From NCBI GenBank assembly GCA_910585415.1, contig CAJUDT010000084.1, forward strand, positions 1 to 9,978: a DNA stretch of 9,978 nt, in the 5' to 3' direction. This DNA is from an uncultured Flavonifractor sp. (GTDB lineage: Bacteria > Bacillota > Clostridia > Oscillospirales > Oscillospiraceae). Both the position numbers and the translations under genes were made by a program. Below the pieces are notes generated by a model. That model saw nothing but the letters and a program-made list of their open reading frames with translations, made no database searches and was not told the origin of the DNA. Below, in pieces: positions 1 through 6,072 of this stretch (the stretch's first letter is position 1; every line of letters begins with the position of its first letter).

Positions 1-55
1 AAAGCAAAACGGCTATCTACTCTCTCTTTCCTCCTGTTTGCTGCCCTTATGTATC

Positions 56-92
56 GCGGCCTGCCTGGACTTTTCCCTGGCAGGCCGCTTTT
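56..92 (+). terminator. Rho-independent terminator of a gene left of the window
   Basis: A perfect 10-bp stem, GCGGCCTGCC (56-65) against GGCAGGCCGC (79-88), with a 13-base loop, is followed by TTTT (89-92). There is no T-run after the stem on the minus strand, so it should act on rightward transcription. The gene it ends must lie wholly or almost wholly outside the window. The T-run is short, so efficiency is uncertain. Confidence 0.75.
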
Positions 93-507
93 CGACAAGC
101 TGAAACGGGCATCTTCCGATGTCCGTTTTCCTGTCTTGTATGAAGTTTTGGGCTGATATAGGGTGCAAGTTTGTTGGCTGGTCACATCACGACAGTCCAC
201 GCTTGCCTTATCCTTGACGTTCCAAAATCCTATATCTTCCCTTGATTTTTCCCTTGCCAGCTCCCGTGAAACCCTTAAAAGGGGACGGGACCGGATAACA
301 GGGATTGAATTGTTGACTTGCTTAAACCCTTGTGTTTCCAGGCGTTTCCGAGGATTTAATAACATCCTATAAAAGCTCCTGACGGCTGACAATATCCTTG
401 GGTTCAAATTTCAATTTATCGATTTTCTAAATATAGTAATCCTCAAATTCAATCGTGCCCCCCGCTTTCGTCCGCTCCATTATAACGGCAAAACCGTCTG
501 CACTACT

Positions 508-560
508 GCGGCGGCTGTCGGTATGTTTTGCGGCGGCTGTCGGTAGGTTTTGCGGTGGCT
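508..560. repeat. 22-bp tandem repeat, about 2.4 copies
   Basis: Two adjacent 22-base units at 508-529 and 530-551 differ at one position only (T at 524, G at 546). A third, partial unit (GCGGTGGCT, 552-560) follows with one change. Each unit starts GCGGCGGCTGTCGGTA. 22 is not a multiple of three, so each added copy would shift a reading frame, which argues against coding in this stretch. Confidence 0.85.
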
Positions 561-640
561 CTGCCCCCGCGCCCCCGGCCTCTCCCAAAGAACAGGATAA
601 GAGCAAATCCGTCACCGGCGGGCGTGGACATTTAGACTTA

Positions 641-671
641 AGGGAGCCCCCCACTTCCGCAGGGAGCCCCC
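641..671. repeat. 11-bp direct repeat, 20 bases apart
   Basis: AGGGAGCCCCC occurs at 641-651 and again at 661-671, offset by exactly 20 bases. It lies just beyond the 3' end of the phosphotransacylase gene. It could be a small slippage duplication or a relic of an element boundary; no function is evident. Confidence 0.6.
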
Positions 672-693
672 AGAAAACCAAACAAAAGCAAAT

Positions 694-1623
694 TTACTCG
701 TGCTGAGACTTCCGCCACTCATGCAGCACAGCGCAGAACACCAGAGAAAGAAAACTCTCTTCCGCCGGAGAGCTCCGGGAGGTCAGCGCAATCGGCACCC
801 TCGCCCCCACGACGGCCCCGCAGGTAACGGCATGGGCATGAATCAGCCAGCTCTTAACGAGGGTATTGGCCGAGAGCAGATTCTGTGCGATAATCCCATC
901 AAAGCCGCCCCCTGCCCAGGGACAATCATAGTGCTTCAGCCGGCAGGCCTCTTTGCTGATAATCAAGTCATAGGCAATGGGCCCCCACAGCTCGCAATCC
1001 GCAAAGGGCTTGCGCTGATGCTCAGTCATAAGCCGCTGGGCCTCAATGGTGTCCGGCATGTTGAAATTCACGCTCTCCACCAGGGCCATCAGCGCCAGCT
1101 TGGGCCGGGTATACCCGAAGGCCTTCAGCGCGTCGGCGGTATTCTTGATAATCGCCCGCTTCTGATTGGGATTGGGATTGACAATCACCGTCATGTCCGA
1201 CAGCGCCAGCAGCTTGGGATACTCCGGAATGGACACCAGCGAAACATGACTCATAATCCGCTCGGTCCGCAGGCCGTTCTTCCGGTCCAGCACCGGCATG
1301 AGGAAATCCCGCGTGGGCATGTTCCCCCGCATGAGAATATCGCCCTCGCCGCATTTGATGATATCCAGCGCCGCATGGGGAATGCTGTGCCCCGGCGGGG
1401 TATCCACCATAGTATACGGCTCCTTGTCCAGGCCCAGCTTTTCCAGCTGCACCATGGTCCGGGCCCGGTCGCCCACCAGCACCGGCTGCACAAAGCCCTC
1501 CTTCTGCGCCTGGAACAGCCCCTGGAGCATGTTCTCACCGTCGGAGCCCGCCAGCACCACCCGCAGGGGGTCGGCCAGCTTGGGGACCCGGCTGAGGATA
1601 TTGTCAAAATTCTTCAGTTCCAT
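694..1623 (-). CDS. ptb: Phosphate acetyl/butyryltransferase family enzyme
   Basis: A 309-residue cytoplasmic enzyme of the PTA/PTB family, which exchanges CoA and phosphate on short acyl groups (butyryl-CoA + Pi to butyryl-phosphate + CoA in the Ptb branch). The length fits Ptb (about 300) and excludes the longer multidomain Pta. Family features seen: VVLAGSDGENML near residues 22-33, GDILMRG (94-100), the SDMTVIVNPNPNQKR stretch (142-156), a GPIAYDLIIS segment (214-223) and the C-terminal GARVPIALTSR (273-283) expected at the acyl-phosphate/CoA site. The ATG at 1621-1623 is chosen because AGGAAAGAGG lies just upstream; longer starts in this frame lack a site and run into the promoter. No butyrate kinase gene is adjacent, so acetyl versus butyryl preference cannot be told, and a role in butyrate formation is inference. 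It has its own promoter but may also receive read-through from the gene at 1751-2470. Confidence 0.85.
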   Translation of the reverse strand: MELKNFDNILSRVPKLADPLRVVLAGSDGENMLQGLFQAQKEGFVQPVLVGDRARTMVQLEKLGLDKEPYTMVDTPPGHSIPHAALDIIKCGEGDILMRGNMPTRDFLMPVLDRKNGLRTERIMSHVSLVSIPEYPKLLALSDMTVIVNPNPNQKRAIIKNTADALKAFGYTRPKLALMALVESVNFNMPDTIEAQRLMTEHQRKPFADCELWGPIAYDLIISKEACRLKHYDCPWAGGGFDGIIAQNLLSANTLVKSWLIHAHAVTCGAVVGARVPIALTSRSSPAEESFLSLVFCAVLHEWRKSQHE

Positions 1624-1690
1624 TTGTCCGCCTCTTTCCTTCGTCTCCGAAATCACGTTGTTCCCGCAAAGCTGCGGTGTACTTGGCACC

Positions 1691-1719
1691 ATTATACCGG
1701 ACCTGTTTCCAGATTACAA
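1691..1719 (-). promoter_or_regulatory. Sigma-A-type promoter of the phosphotransacylase gene
   Basis: On the minus strand TTGTAA (1714-1719), a 17-base spacer and a perfect TATAAT (1691-1696). It lies about 70 bases upstream of the ATG. A small hairpin, CCGCA/TGCGG around 1665-1678, falls in the predicted leader. Confidence 0.8.
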
Positions 1720-1750
1720 GAGACTTTAGGAAATTTGCACAGAAAACTCG

Positions 1751-2470
1751 TCAGTCTGCCGGCTGCGCCCCGTCCTCCACCGGACGAATCAGAATAAACG
1801 GCGTCAGCTCCCGGGACTGCCCCGCCGGGTTGTCCCGAATCAGGCCCTTGAGCGTCTCATCATCCAGGTTCACCGAGGACGCCTTGCCCAGAATCTCAAT
1901 GTTTAAGTCATTGGCGTCCACAATCATGGCCTGCACCCCGGTGGCCGCCTCAATCTCGTCGCAGACCTTCCCCGGATTCTCCGGCAGGCGGATGCCGAAC
2001 TGACCATATTCCTCGAACTCGTGGTCATAGAAGCCGTCCAGACCGGAGACCTCCTGTCCCACCATGTCATAAAACACACCGTGCTTCCCGAAGAGCTTCC
2101 CCACACCGGCGCAGACCGCCGCCCAAATGACCCTCCAGGCCCCGCACTGGTCAATGGCAAACTGCATCTTCCAGGGGCTGTCCACCCCGATGCCCGCCGA
2201 GGAATGGGAGGCGAATTTGGACAGAAATTTAGCCAGCCAGCCCAGCTTCATGTCCTTCTTATAGACCACCCGCTTCTGACACAGGCCGATAATCTTCTCA
2301 CTGGAGGACAGCAGGTCCCCCGGCTGGTACAGGGGCTTGACGTACTGCTCCACCAAATCCACATAGCTCTCCCCCACCTGGACGAAATGGGTCTGAATGG
2401 CGTGGCGGGCGTAGGTCCTGCCGTTGACCACGATGTTGACATTTTTTCCCTCATTGGCTCGAAATTCCAT
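1751..2470 (-). CDS. Coenzyme F420-0:L-glutamate ligase family protein
   Basis: A 239-residue protein resembling the CofE family (F420_ligase domain), whose characterised members add glutamate to coenzyme F420-0 using GTP. Support comes from the N-terminal block IQTHFVQVGESYVDLVEQYV (25-44) followed by PGDLLSSSEKIIGLCQKRVV (50-69), which matches the family's glycine-aspartate and EK motifs, and from MIVDANDLNIEILG (182-195), which resembles the family's late VDS-type segment. The ATG at 2468-2470 has AGAGGG seven bases upstream. Ordinary clostridia are not known to make F420, and no other F420 biosynthesis gene is in the window, so the substrate here is probably something else; assigning real CofE activity would be over-annotation. 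It sits 127 bases upstream of the phosphotransacylase gene on the same strand, without a clear terminator between them, so partial co-transcription is possible. Confidence 0.75.
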   Translation of the reverse strand: MEFRANEGKNVNIVVNGRTYARHAIQTHFVQVGESYVDLVEQYVKPLYQPGDLLSSSEKIIGLCQKRVVYKKDMKLGWLAKFLSKFASHSSAGIGVDSPWKMQFAIDQCGAWRVIWAAVCAGVGKLFGKHGVFYDMVGQEVSGLDGFYDHEFEEYGQFGIRLPENPGKVCDEIEAATGVQAMIVDANDLNIEILGKASSVNLDDETLKGLIRDNPAGQSRELTPFILIRPVEDGAQPAD

Positions 2471-2502
2471 ATTGAAACCCTCTTTATATCTCGGATGGAC
2501 CT

Positions 2503-2531
2503 ATTATAGCCAGCTTTGCCGAAAGACGCAA
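2503..2531 (-). promoter_or_regulatory. Sigma-A-type promoter of the CofE-like gene
   Basis: On the minus strand TTGCGT (2526-2531), a 17-base spacer and a perfect TATAAT (2503-2508), about 32 bases upstream of the ATG. It falls in the 98-base gap after the MATE gene, which shows the CofE-like gene need not depend on that gene's promoter. Confidence 0.8.
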
Positions 2532-2568
2532 CAAAAATTTTCCTCCGAGCGGCCCGGAACCGCAGAAT

Positions 2569-3936
2569 TTACCCTTCCATAACCTGGTCCTGGGCGGGGA
2601 GCCAGTTTCCCCAGCGGTAGTACGCCAGCATCGCCAGGGTGGTGACGGTCCAGGTAATGGGATAGCTGGCCTCCACCACCACGATGGTGTGATACACCGG
2701 CGCCACCGCGAAGAGCCACACCAGCCGCAGCACGCACACCCCGAACACCGAAATGACCATGGGCGCCAGGGACTTCCCCGCCCCCCGCATGGCCCCCGGC
2801 AGCAGCTCCACCAGGATATACAGAATATAGCAGGGCGCCAGGAAGCGCACCATTTCCACCCCAATCTCCAGCACCTGGGGGTCGGGCGTAAAGATGGCCA
2901 GAATGGGCCGGGCAAAGACGGCCATCAGCCCACTGAGCACAAGGGTGAACCCGGCGCTCATGGCCGAGGCGCACCGGACCCCCTGCCGTACCCGGCTGTA
3001 CCGGCCCGCCCCGTAGTTTTGTCCGGCGAAGGTGGTAATGGACAGGGCCATCGCGTTGAGGCTCATCCAGAAAATCACGTCCATCTTGCCATAGGCCGTC
3101 CAAGCGGCCACCGCGTCGGTGCCGAAGGAGTTCACCGCCGCCTGAATGACGATGTTGGACGAGGAGTACATCACCGACTGCAAAGCCGCCGGGACCCCCA
3201 CCTGGAGGGTTTTCCGCAGGGAGGCCCGGTCCAGGGCCAGCTGCCGGGGGAAGAACTGGTAGACCTCCCCGTGACTGCGCATGAGGCACAGGACCACCAG
3301 CACGGCGGACAGCGCCTGAGAGGCCACCGTAGCCACGGCCACCCCCAGCACCCCCCAGCGCAGCCCCACCACCAGGGCCAGGTCCAAAACGATGTTGCAC
3401 ACCGAGGCGGCAATGAGGAAATACAACGGCCTGCGGGAGTCCCCCACCGCCCGGAGGACGCCGGTGCCCACATTGTAGACCACGTTGGGAATCATCCCCC
3501 AAAAATAAATCCGCAGGTAGAGAACCGCCCCCGGCAGGGCCTCCGGGGTGGTGCCCATCGCCGCCAGGGACCAGGGGGTGAGGGCCACCCCCAGCACGGT
3601 AAACACGGCCCCCATCAGCAGGGCCAGCAGCATCGCCGTATGGACCCCCTTCTGGACCCCCTGGGCGTGCCGGGCCCCGTAGTGCTGGGCAATCAGGACC
3701 ACCGCGCCGCTGGCGATGCCGGTAAAAATCCCCACGGTGAGGTTGACCACCACCCCCGTGGACCCCACCGCCGCCAGGGCGGTTTTTCCCACGAAGCGGC
3801 CCACCACCACCGTGTCCACCGTATTATAAAGCTGCTGAAAAAACGTGCCGAACCAAAGGGGGAAGAAAAACGCCAGCAGGTGTCTGGCAATGCTCCCTTG
3901 GGTGATGTCGCCGGTGCTCTGCCGCAGGATACTCAT
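2569..3936 (-). CDS. MATE family multidrug/metabolite efflux transporter
   Basis: A 455-residue polytopic inner-membrane protein of the MATE family, which exports cationic drugs or metabolites in exchange for Na+ or H+. Seen: a short polar N-terminus, then LLAFFFPLWFGTFFQQLYNT and the VDTVVVGRFVG segment typical of the first MatE repeat, followed by about twelve hydrophobic segments. The second repeat starts near VGVPAALQSVMYSSSNIVIQ and contains GQNYGAGRY. Length matches the family (440-460). The ATG at 3934-3936 is chosen because GGAGG lies just upstream; an in-frame TTG twelve bases earlier would place that site inside the gene. No frameshift is visible. A drug substrate cannot be predicted. 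The 3' side (about 2530-2560 on the minus strand) has only a weak GC hairpin before ATTTTTG, so termination is unclear. Confidence 0.93.
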   Translation of the reverse strand: MSILRQSTGDITQGSIARHLLAFFFPLWFGTFFQQLYNTVDTVVVGRFVGKTALAAVGSTGVVVNLTVGIFTGIASGAVVLIAQHYGARHAQGVQKGVHTAMLLALLMGAVFTVLGVALTPWSLAAMGTTPEALPGAVLYLRIYFWGMIPNVVYNVGTGVLRAVGDSRRPLYFLIAASVCNIVLDLALVVGLRWGVLGVAVATVASQALSAVLVVLCLMRSHGEVYQFFPRQLALDRASLRKTLQVGVPAALQSVMYSSSNIVIQAAVNSFGTDAVAAWTAYGKMDVIFWMSLNAMALSITTFAGQNYGAGRYSRVRQGVRCASAMSAGFTLVLSGLMAVFARPILAIFTPDPQVLEIGVEMVRFLAPCYILYILVELLPGAMRGAGKSLAPMVISVFGVCVLRLVWLFAVAPVYHTIVVVEASYPITWTVTTLAMLAYYRWGNWLPAQDQVMEG

Positions 3937-3994
3937 AGCCGCCTCCAAGTAAAATCATCTCAGTAAAAGGGCCTCCTCTTGGGCCGCTCAGGAG

Positions 3995-4023
3995 ATTCTA
4001 CACGCTTTTTCAACAAAATACAA
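3995..4023 (-). promoter_or_regulatory. Sigma-A-type promoter of the MATE gene
   Basis: On the minus strand TTGTAT (4018-4023), a 17-base spacer and TAGAAT (3995-4000). The predicted leader is about 50 bases and ends in the GGAGG ribosome site. It is divergent from the promoter at 4085-4113; about 60 bases separate the two -35 boxes, so one regulator could affect both. Confidence 0.7.
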
Positions 4024-4078
4024 GGGTATTTTTCCCTGGTATGGGAGACATTTATGAATTTTCGGTAAACCCTCCTTC

Positions 4079-4101
4079 TTCCCCTTGCCCCCGAAGGGGA
4101 A
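4079..4101. promoter_or_regulatory. Palindrome covering a -35 box, candidate operator
   Basis: Perfect 8-bp arms TTCCCCTT (4079-4086) and AAGGGGAA (4094-4101) are separated by seven bases (GCCCCCG). The -35 box TTGCCC (4085-4090) lies within it. No T-run follows on either strand, so it is not a terminator. A bound protein here would block the promoter; which protein is unknown. Confidence 0.5.
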
Positions 4102-4113
4102 AAGAGGTATACT
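4085..4113 (+). promoter_or_regulatory. Sigma-A-type promoter of the PrsA-like gene
   Basis: TTGCCC (4085-4090), a 17-base spacer and TATACT (4108-4113). Predicted transcription start is near 4120, giving a leader of about 58 bases before the ATG at 4178. Confidence 0.75.
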
Positions 4114-4123
4114 CTATACCCGG

Positions 4124-4146
4124 ACCGCCGGGCCTGTCCCGGCGGT
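4124..4146 (+). promoter_or_regulatory. GC-rich hairpin at the 5' end of the PrsA-like mRNA
   Basis: Perfect 9-bp arms ACCGCCGGG (4124-4132) and CCCGGCGGT (4138-4146) around a 5-base loop. It would fold within a few bases of the predicted transcript start. The following TTTCTGTG is a poor T-run, so a 5'-stabilising stem is likelier than an attenuator. The ribosome site (4161-4166) stays outside the stem. Confidence 0.55.
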
Positions 4147-4177
4147 TTCTGTGAACGATAAGGAGGATATAAAGCCG

Positions 4178-5404
4178 ATGATTGGAAAAAAATTTCTCTG
4201 CGCAGGGCTGTCCGCTCTGCTGCTGACGGGCCTTCTGGCCGGGTGCGGCGCGCCTGCGGAACCCGTCAGCGACTCCAGCGACATCGCCTTCCAGACCGCC
4301 GGAATTACCCGTGACACCGTGCTTCTCACCATAGACGGCACCGAGGTCACCGCCGACGAGTACCTGTTCTGGCTCCAAAGCATCATCAGCGAGGCCAGCG
4401 GCAACAGCCAGCTCCCCGAGGGAGAGGACTGGACCACCGCCGAAATCGACGGCGTCCCGGCTGTGGAGTACTTAAAGACCCAGGCCCTGGAGACCAGCAA
4501 GGTGTTCACCGTCATTGCCAACCAGGCCGCCAAGGAGGACGTGACCCTCTCCCAGGAGGACCAGGACAGCCTTCAGGCCCAGCTGGACCAGTTTGAGGCC
4601 CAGCTTCCCCTCTATTATCCGGGCATGACCCTCCAGGACTGGCTGGACGGCCAGTGCGTCAGTCTGGAGACCTTCCAGCGCCTGAACGGTATACAGCTCC
4701 TGGCCCAGAACCTGCAAGACGCTTTGGTGGAATACGGCGCCCTCTCCATCACCGACGAGGACCTGGACGGTCTGGTCACCGAGCTTATGGGGGAGACGTA
4801 CAAGGTCAAGCATATCCTCCTGGCCTTCCCCGAAAAGGAGGCCGACAATCAGGTCACCGACGAGGAAAAGGCCGCTGTCAAGGCCGAGGCGGACACCCTT
4901 CTAGCCCAGATTCGCGCCGCCGGGGACCCCTACGCGGAATTTGACCAGGTGATGAACGAGCGCAGCGAGGACGGCCGGGACGCCGACGGCAACCTGAACG
5001 CCCCCGATGGCTATTTGGCCTACTCCGGCCAGATGGTGCCCCCCTTTGAGGAAGCCTCTCTCGCCCTGGAGCCGGGGGCCTTCAGCGAGCCCGTGGAGAC
5101 CACCTATGGCTACCATCTGATTCTCCGCCTGGAGATGACCGATGAGGACCGGCAGGAGCTCCGGGAGATGGTCCGGCCCTATCAGGTCAACCTGCGCATG
5201 ACCGAGCTCAACGAGCGCTGGATGGACGAGGCGGTGGTGGAAACCACCCAGGCCTATCAGGATTTGGACCCCAAGGCCTTTTACGACAAGCTCACCCAGC
5301 TCAACGAGGCCCGTGAGGCCGAGCGCGCCGCCGCCAACGCCACCCCCACGCCCTCCCCGGAGATCCAGGCGGACGACCCCGCCGCATCCGGCGCGGTGGG
5401 CTGA
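4178..5404 (+). CDS. prsA: PrsA-like peptidyl-prolyl isomerase lipoprotein
   Basis: A 408-residue secreted foldase anchored to the outer face of the membrane, expected to help exported proteins fold by cis-trans proline isomerisation. The N-terminus MIGKKFLCAGLSALLLTGLL is a lipoprotein signal ending in the lipobox LLAGC, with lipidated Cys23. A SurA/PrsA-like N-terminal chaperone region follows (about 45-200: IDGTEVTADEYLFW, then long helices rich in Glu and Gln). The parvulin (PpiC/rotamase) domain spans about 206-318: YKVKHILLAF, DGYLAYSGQMVPPFEEA and GYHLILRLE are diagnostic. The tail is Ala/Pro/Thr-rich and probably disordered. The ATG at 4178 follows AAGGAGGAT (4160-4168); upstream starts in this frame would add a non-signal extension crossing the promoter and leader. 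It is monocistronic, ended by the terminator at 5432-5466. The protein is very acidic. PrsA is used as family name; orthology to Bacillus PrsA is not proven. Confidence 0.92.
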   Translation: MIGKKFLCAGLSALLLTGLLAGCGAPAEPVSDSSDIAFQTAGITRDTVLLTIDGTEVTADEYLFWLQSIISEASGNSQLPEGEDWTTAEIDGVPAVEYLKTQALETSKVFTVIANQAAKEDVTLSQEDQDSLQAQLDQFEAQLPLYYPGMTLQDWLDGQCVSLETFQRLNGIQLLAQNLQDALVEYGALSITDEDLDGLVTELMGETYKVKHILLAFPEKEADNQVTDEEKAAVKAEADTLLAQIRAAGDPYAEFDQVMNERSEDGRDADGNLNAPDGYLAYSGQMVPPFEEASLALEPGAFSEPVETTYGYHLILRLEMTDEDRQELREMVRPYQVNLRMTELNERWMDEAVVETTQAYQDLDPKAFYDKLTQLNEAREAERAAANATPTPSPEIQADDPAASGAVG

Positions 5405-5431
5405 ACGTCCCCCTCCCATTGAATTTACCAG

Positions 5432-5466
5432 AAAACGGTTCCGCTTCCAGGCGGAGCCGTTTTTTT
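5432..5466 (+). terminator. Rho-independent terminator of the PrsA-like gene
   Basis: ACGGTTCCGC (5435-5444) pairs with GCGGAGCCGT (5451-5460) with one G-U pair and a 6-base loop, and is followed by seven T (5460-5466). It begins about 30 bases after the stop codon. Confidence 0.93.
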
Positions 5467-5526
5467 CGCTTGTTTTCGCACTATCGTTTTGCGTAATATG
5501 TTGATAGTTTCAATTTTCGCTGTTCC

Positions 5527-5546
5527 TGCCCCATTTTCTGGGGGCA
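5527..5546. repeat. Short inverted repeat in the intergenic region
   Basis: TGCCCC (5527-5532) and GGGGCA (5541-5546) around an 8-base loop, with A6 following on the plus strand. Neither strand has a T-run after the stem, so it is not a standard terminator. It could be an operator or part of an unknown small RNA. A second loose pair, ACTATC (5480-5485) and GATAGT (5503-5508), lies just before it. Confidence 0.45.
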
Positions 5547-5588
5547 AAAAACTATAGGAGTGAACATTAACGCGAAAGTTACTTCAAA

Positions 5589-5617
5589 ATAGTCAAAGTT
5601 CTTGTCAAGCTATAGCT
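5589..5617. promoter_or_regulatory. Two Spo0A-box-like sequences and a palindrome
   Basis: ATAGTCAAA (5589-5597) and CTTGTCAAG (5601-5609) each match 7 of 9 positions of the Spo0A box consensus TTTGTCRAA, in the same orientation and 12 bases apart. AGCTATAGCT (5608-5617) is a perfect 10-base palindrome touching the second. They overlap the candidate promoter of the XRE/Spo0A-like operon. The match level is modest and could be chance; autoregulation is inference. Confidence 0.35.
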
Positions 5618-5628
5618 AAAGTTAGAAT
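5602..5628 (+). promoter_or_regulatory. Candidate promoter of the XRE/Spo0A-like operon
   Basis: TTGTCA (5602-5607), a short 15-base spacer and TAGAAT (5623-5628). The boxes are good but the spacer is suboptimal, which may mean a need for an activator. Predicted start is near 5635, leaving a GC-rich leader of about 80 bases. Confidence 0.45.
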
Positions 5629-5694
5629 CTGTGTTAGCAGCTGGAACGAAGGCCGGAGCCCCGCTCGGTTCGCTCCTGCGGAGGAAACAGATTC
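5625..5694 (+). promoter_or_regulatory. Nested inverted repeats before the operon, possible structured leader
   Basis: GAATCTGT (5625-5632) is complementary to ACAGATTC (5687-5694). Inside lies a second pair, GGAGC (5655-5659) with GCTCC (5672-5676). The outer stem ends right before the AAAAGGAGG ribosome site (5698-5706). If transcription starts near 5635 the outer left arm would not be in the RNA, so the structure is real only if the start is further upstream. It matches no riboswitch class I recognise. Confidence 0.35.
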
Positions 5695-5715
5695 CGGAAA
5701 AGGAGGACTTTTGTT

Positions 5716-6072
5716 ATGGCGGATGAAGCGAAGAAAAAACTGTGTATCGAAGTCGGTCAGCGCATTTGGCAGTACCGAAAGGACGCGGGCATGACCAAAG
5801 AGGCCCTGGCCGAGCGTATGGATATCACCAGCCAGTATCTCAACGACATTGAGCAGGGTAAAAAGTGTATGTCTATGGCCTACTTTGTCCGGCTGGGCCA
5901 GATTTTTCATATCAGCCTGGATACCCTGGCCTGGGGCGTTCAGCCGGAGGATCCGGCGGTCGATCAAATGGTGCGCCGCCTGCGGGAGATGTCTCCGGTG
6001 GACCGGGACCTGGCCGTCCACATGATCCTCTCCGCCGCCAAGGCGGTGGAGGCCATGGGCCCCGAGCCCTGA
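5716..6072 (+). CDS. XRE-family helix-turn-helix transcriptional regulator
   Basis: A 118-residue DNA-binding protein. The Cro/C1-type helix-turn-helix spans about residues 13-72: VGQRIWQYRKDAGMTKEALA leads into MDITSQYLNDIEQGKK, where YLNDIEQGK is the classical recognition-helix end. The C-terminal 45 residues form an amphipathic helix (DQMVRRLREMSPVDRDLAVH) of the kind that often dimerises. No sensor or ligand domain is visible. The ATG follows AGGAGG (5701-5706) with nine bases of spacing. The stop codon overlaps the start of the next gene by one base (TGATG), so the two are translationally coupled and likely act in one circuit. Targets are unknown; autoregulation is typical for the family. 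Confidence 0.92.
   Translation: MADEAKKKLCIEVGQRIWQYRKDAGMTKEALAERMDITSQYLNDIEQGKKCMSMAYFVRLGQIFHISLDTLAWGVQPEDPAVDQMVRRLREMSPVDRDLAVHMILSAAKAVEAMGPEP

Larger units (their letters stand above)
93..693. other. Gene-poor region, possible mobile-element remnant
   Basis: About 600 bases with no convincing gene. Positions 93-450 are AT-richer and full of stops; 455-690 is GC-rich. Open frames exist at 163-372 (+, 69 codons), 455-706 (+, 83 codons) and 427-681 (-, 84 codons, first start only TTG), but none has a good ribosome binding site or a recognised domain. The minus-strand frame ends in a plausible peptide tail, ERTKAGGTIEFEDYYI, and the codons beyond its stop stay protein-like but are broken by several stops, as in decayed coding DNA. 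The composition recalls junk at the edges of clostridial integrative elements, but that is memory-based inference. The terminator of the phosphotransacylase gene, if there is one here, is not obvious. Confidence 0.4.

Noticed and set aside
91..99. TTCGACAAG, an 8-of-9 match to the reverse Spo0A box
   Set aside because: It directly follows the terminator T-run and no gene start lies nearby on either strand; one such match in 10 kb is compatible with chance.
1..156. Three plus-strand frames are open at the left edge, one to a stop at 154-156
   Set aside because: The frames run through a clear terminator hairpin at 56-92 and show no recognisable protein; short open frames at an edge are expected by chance.
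700..1797. A 365-codon plus-strand open frame opposite the phosphotransacylase gene
   Set aside because: It is the antisense shadow of a recognised enzyme and has no ribosome binding site.
2530..2560. Weak hairpin before ATTTTTG on the minus strand as MATE terminator
   Set aside because: The stem is only about five pairs with a G-U pair and the T-run is short and separated from the stem.
2689..3966. A 425-codon plus-strand open frame opposite the MATE gene
   Set aside because: Composition is rich in His, Gln, Pro and Arg with no membrane or domain pattern; it is the antisense shadow of the transporter.
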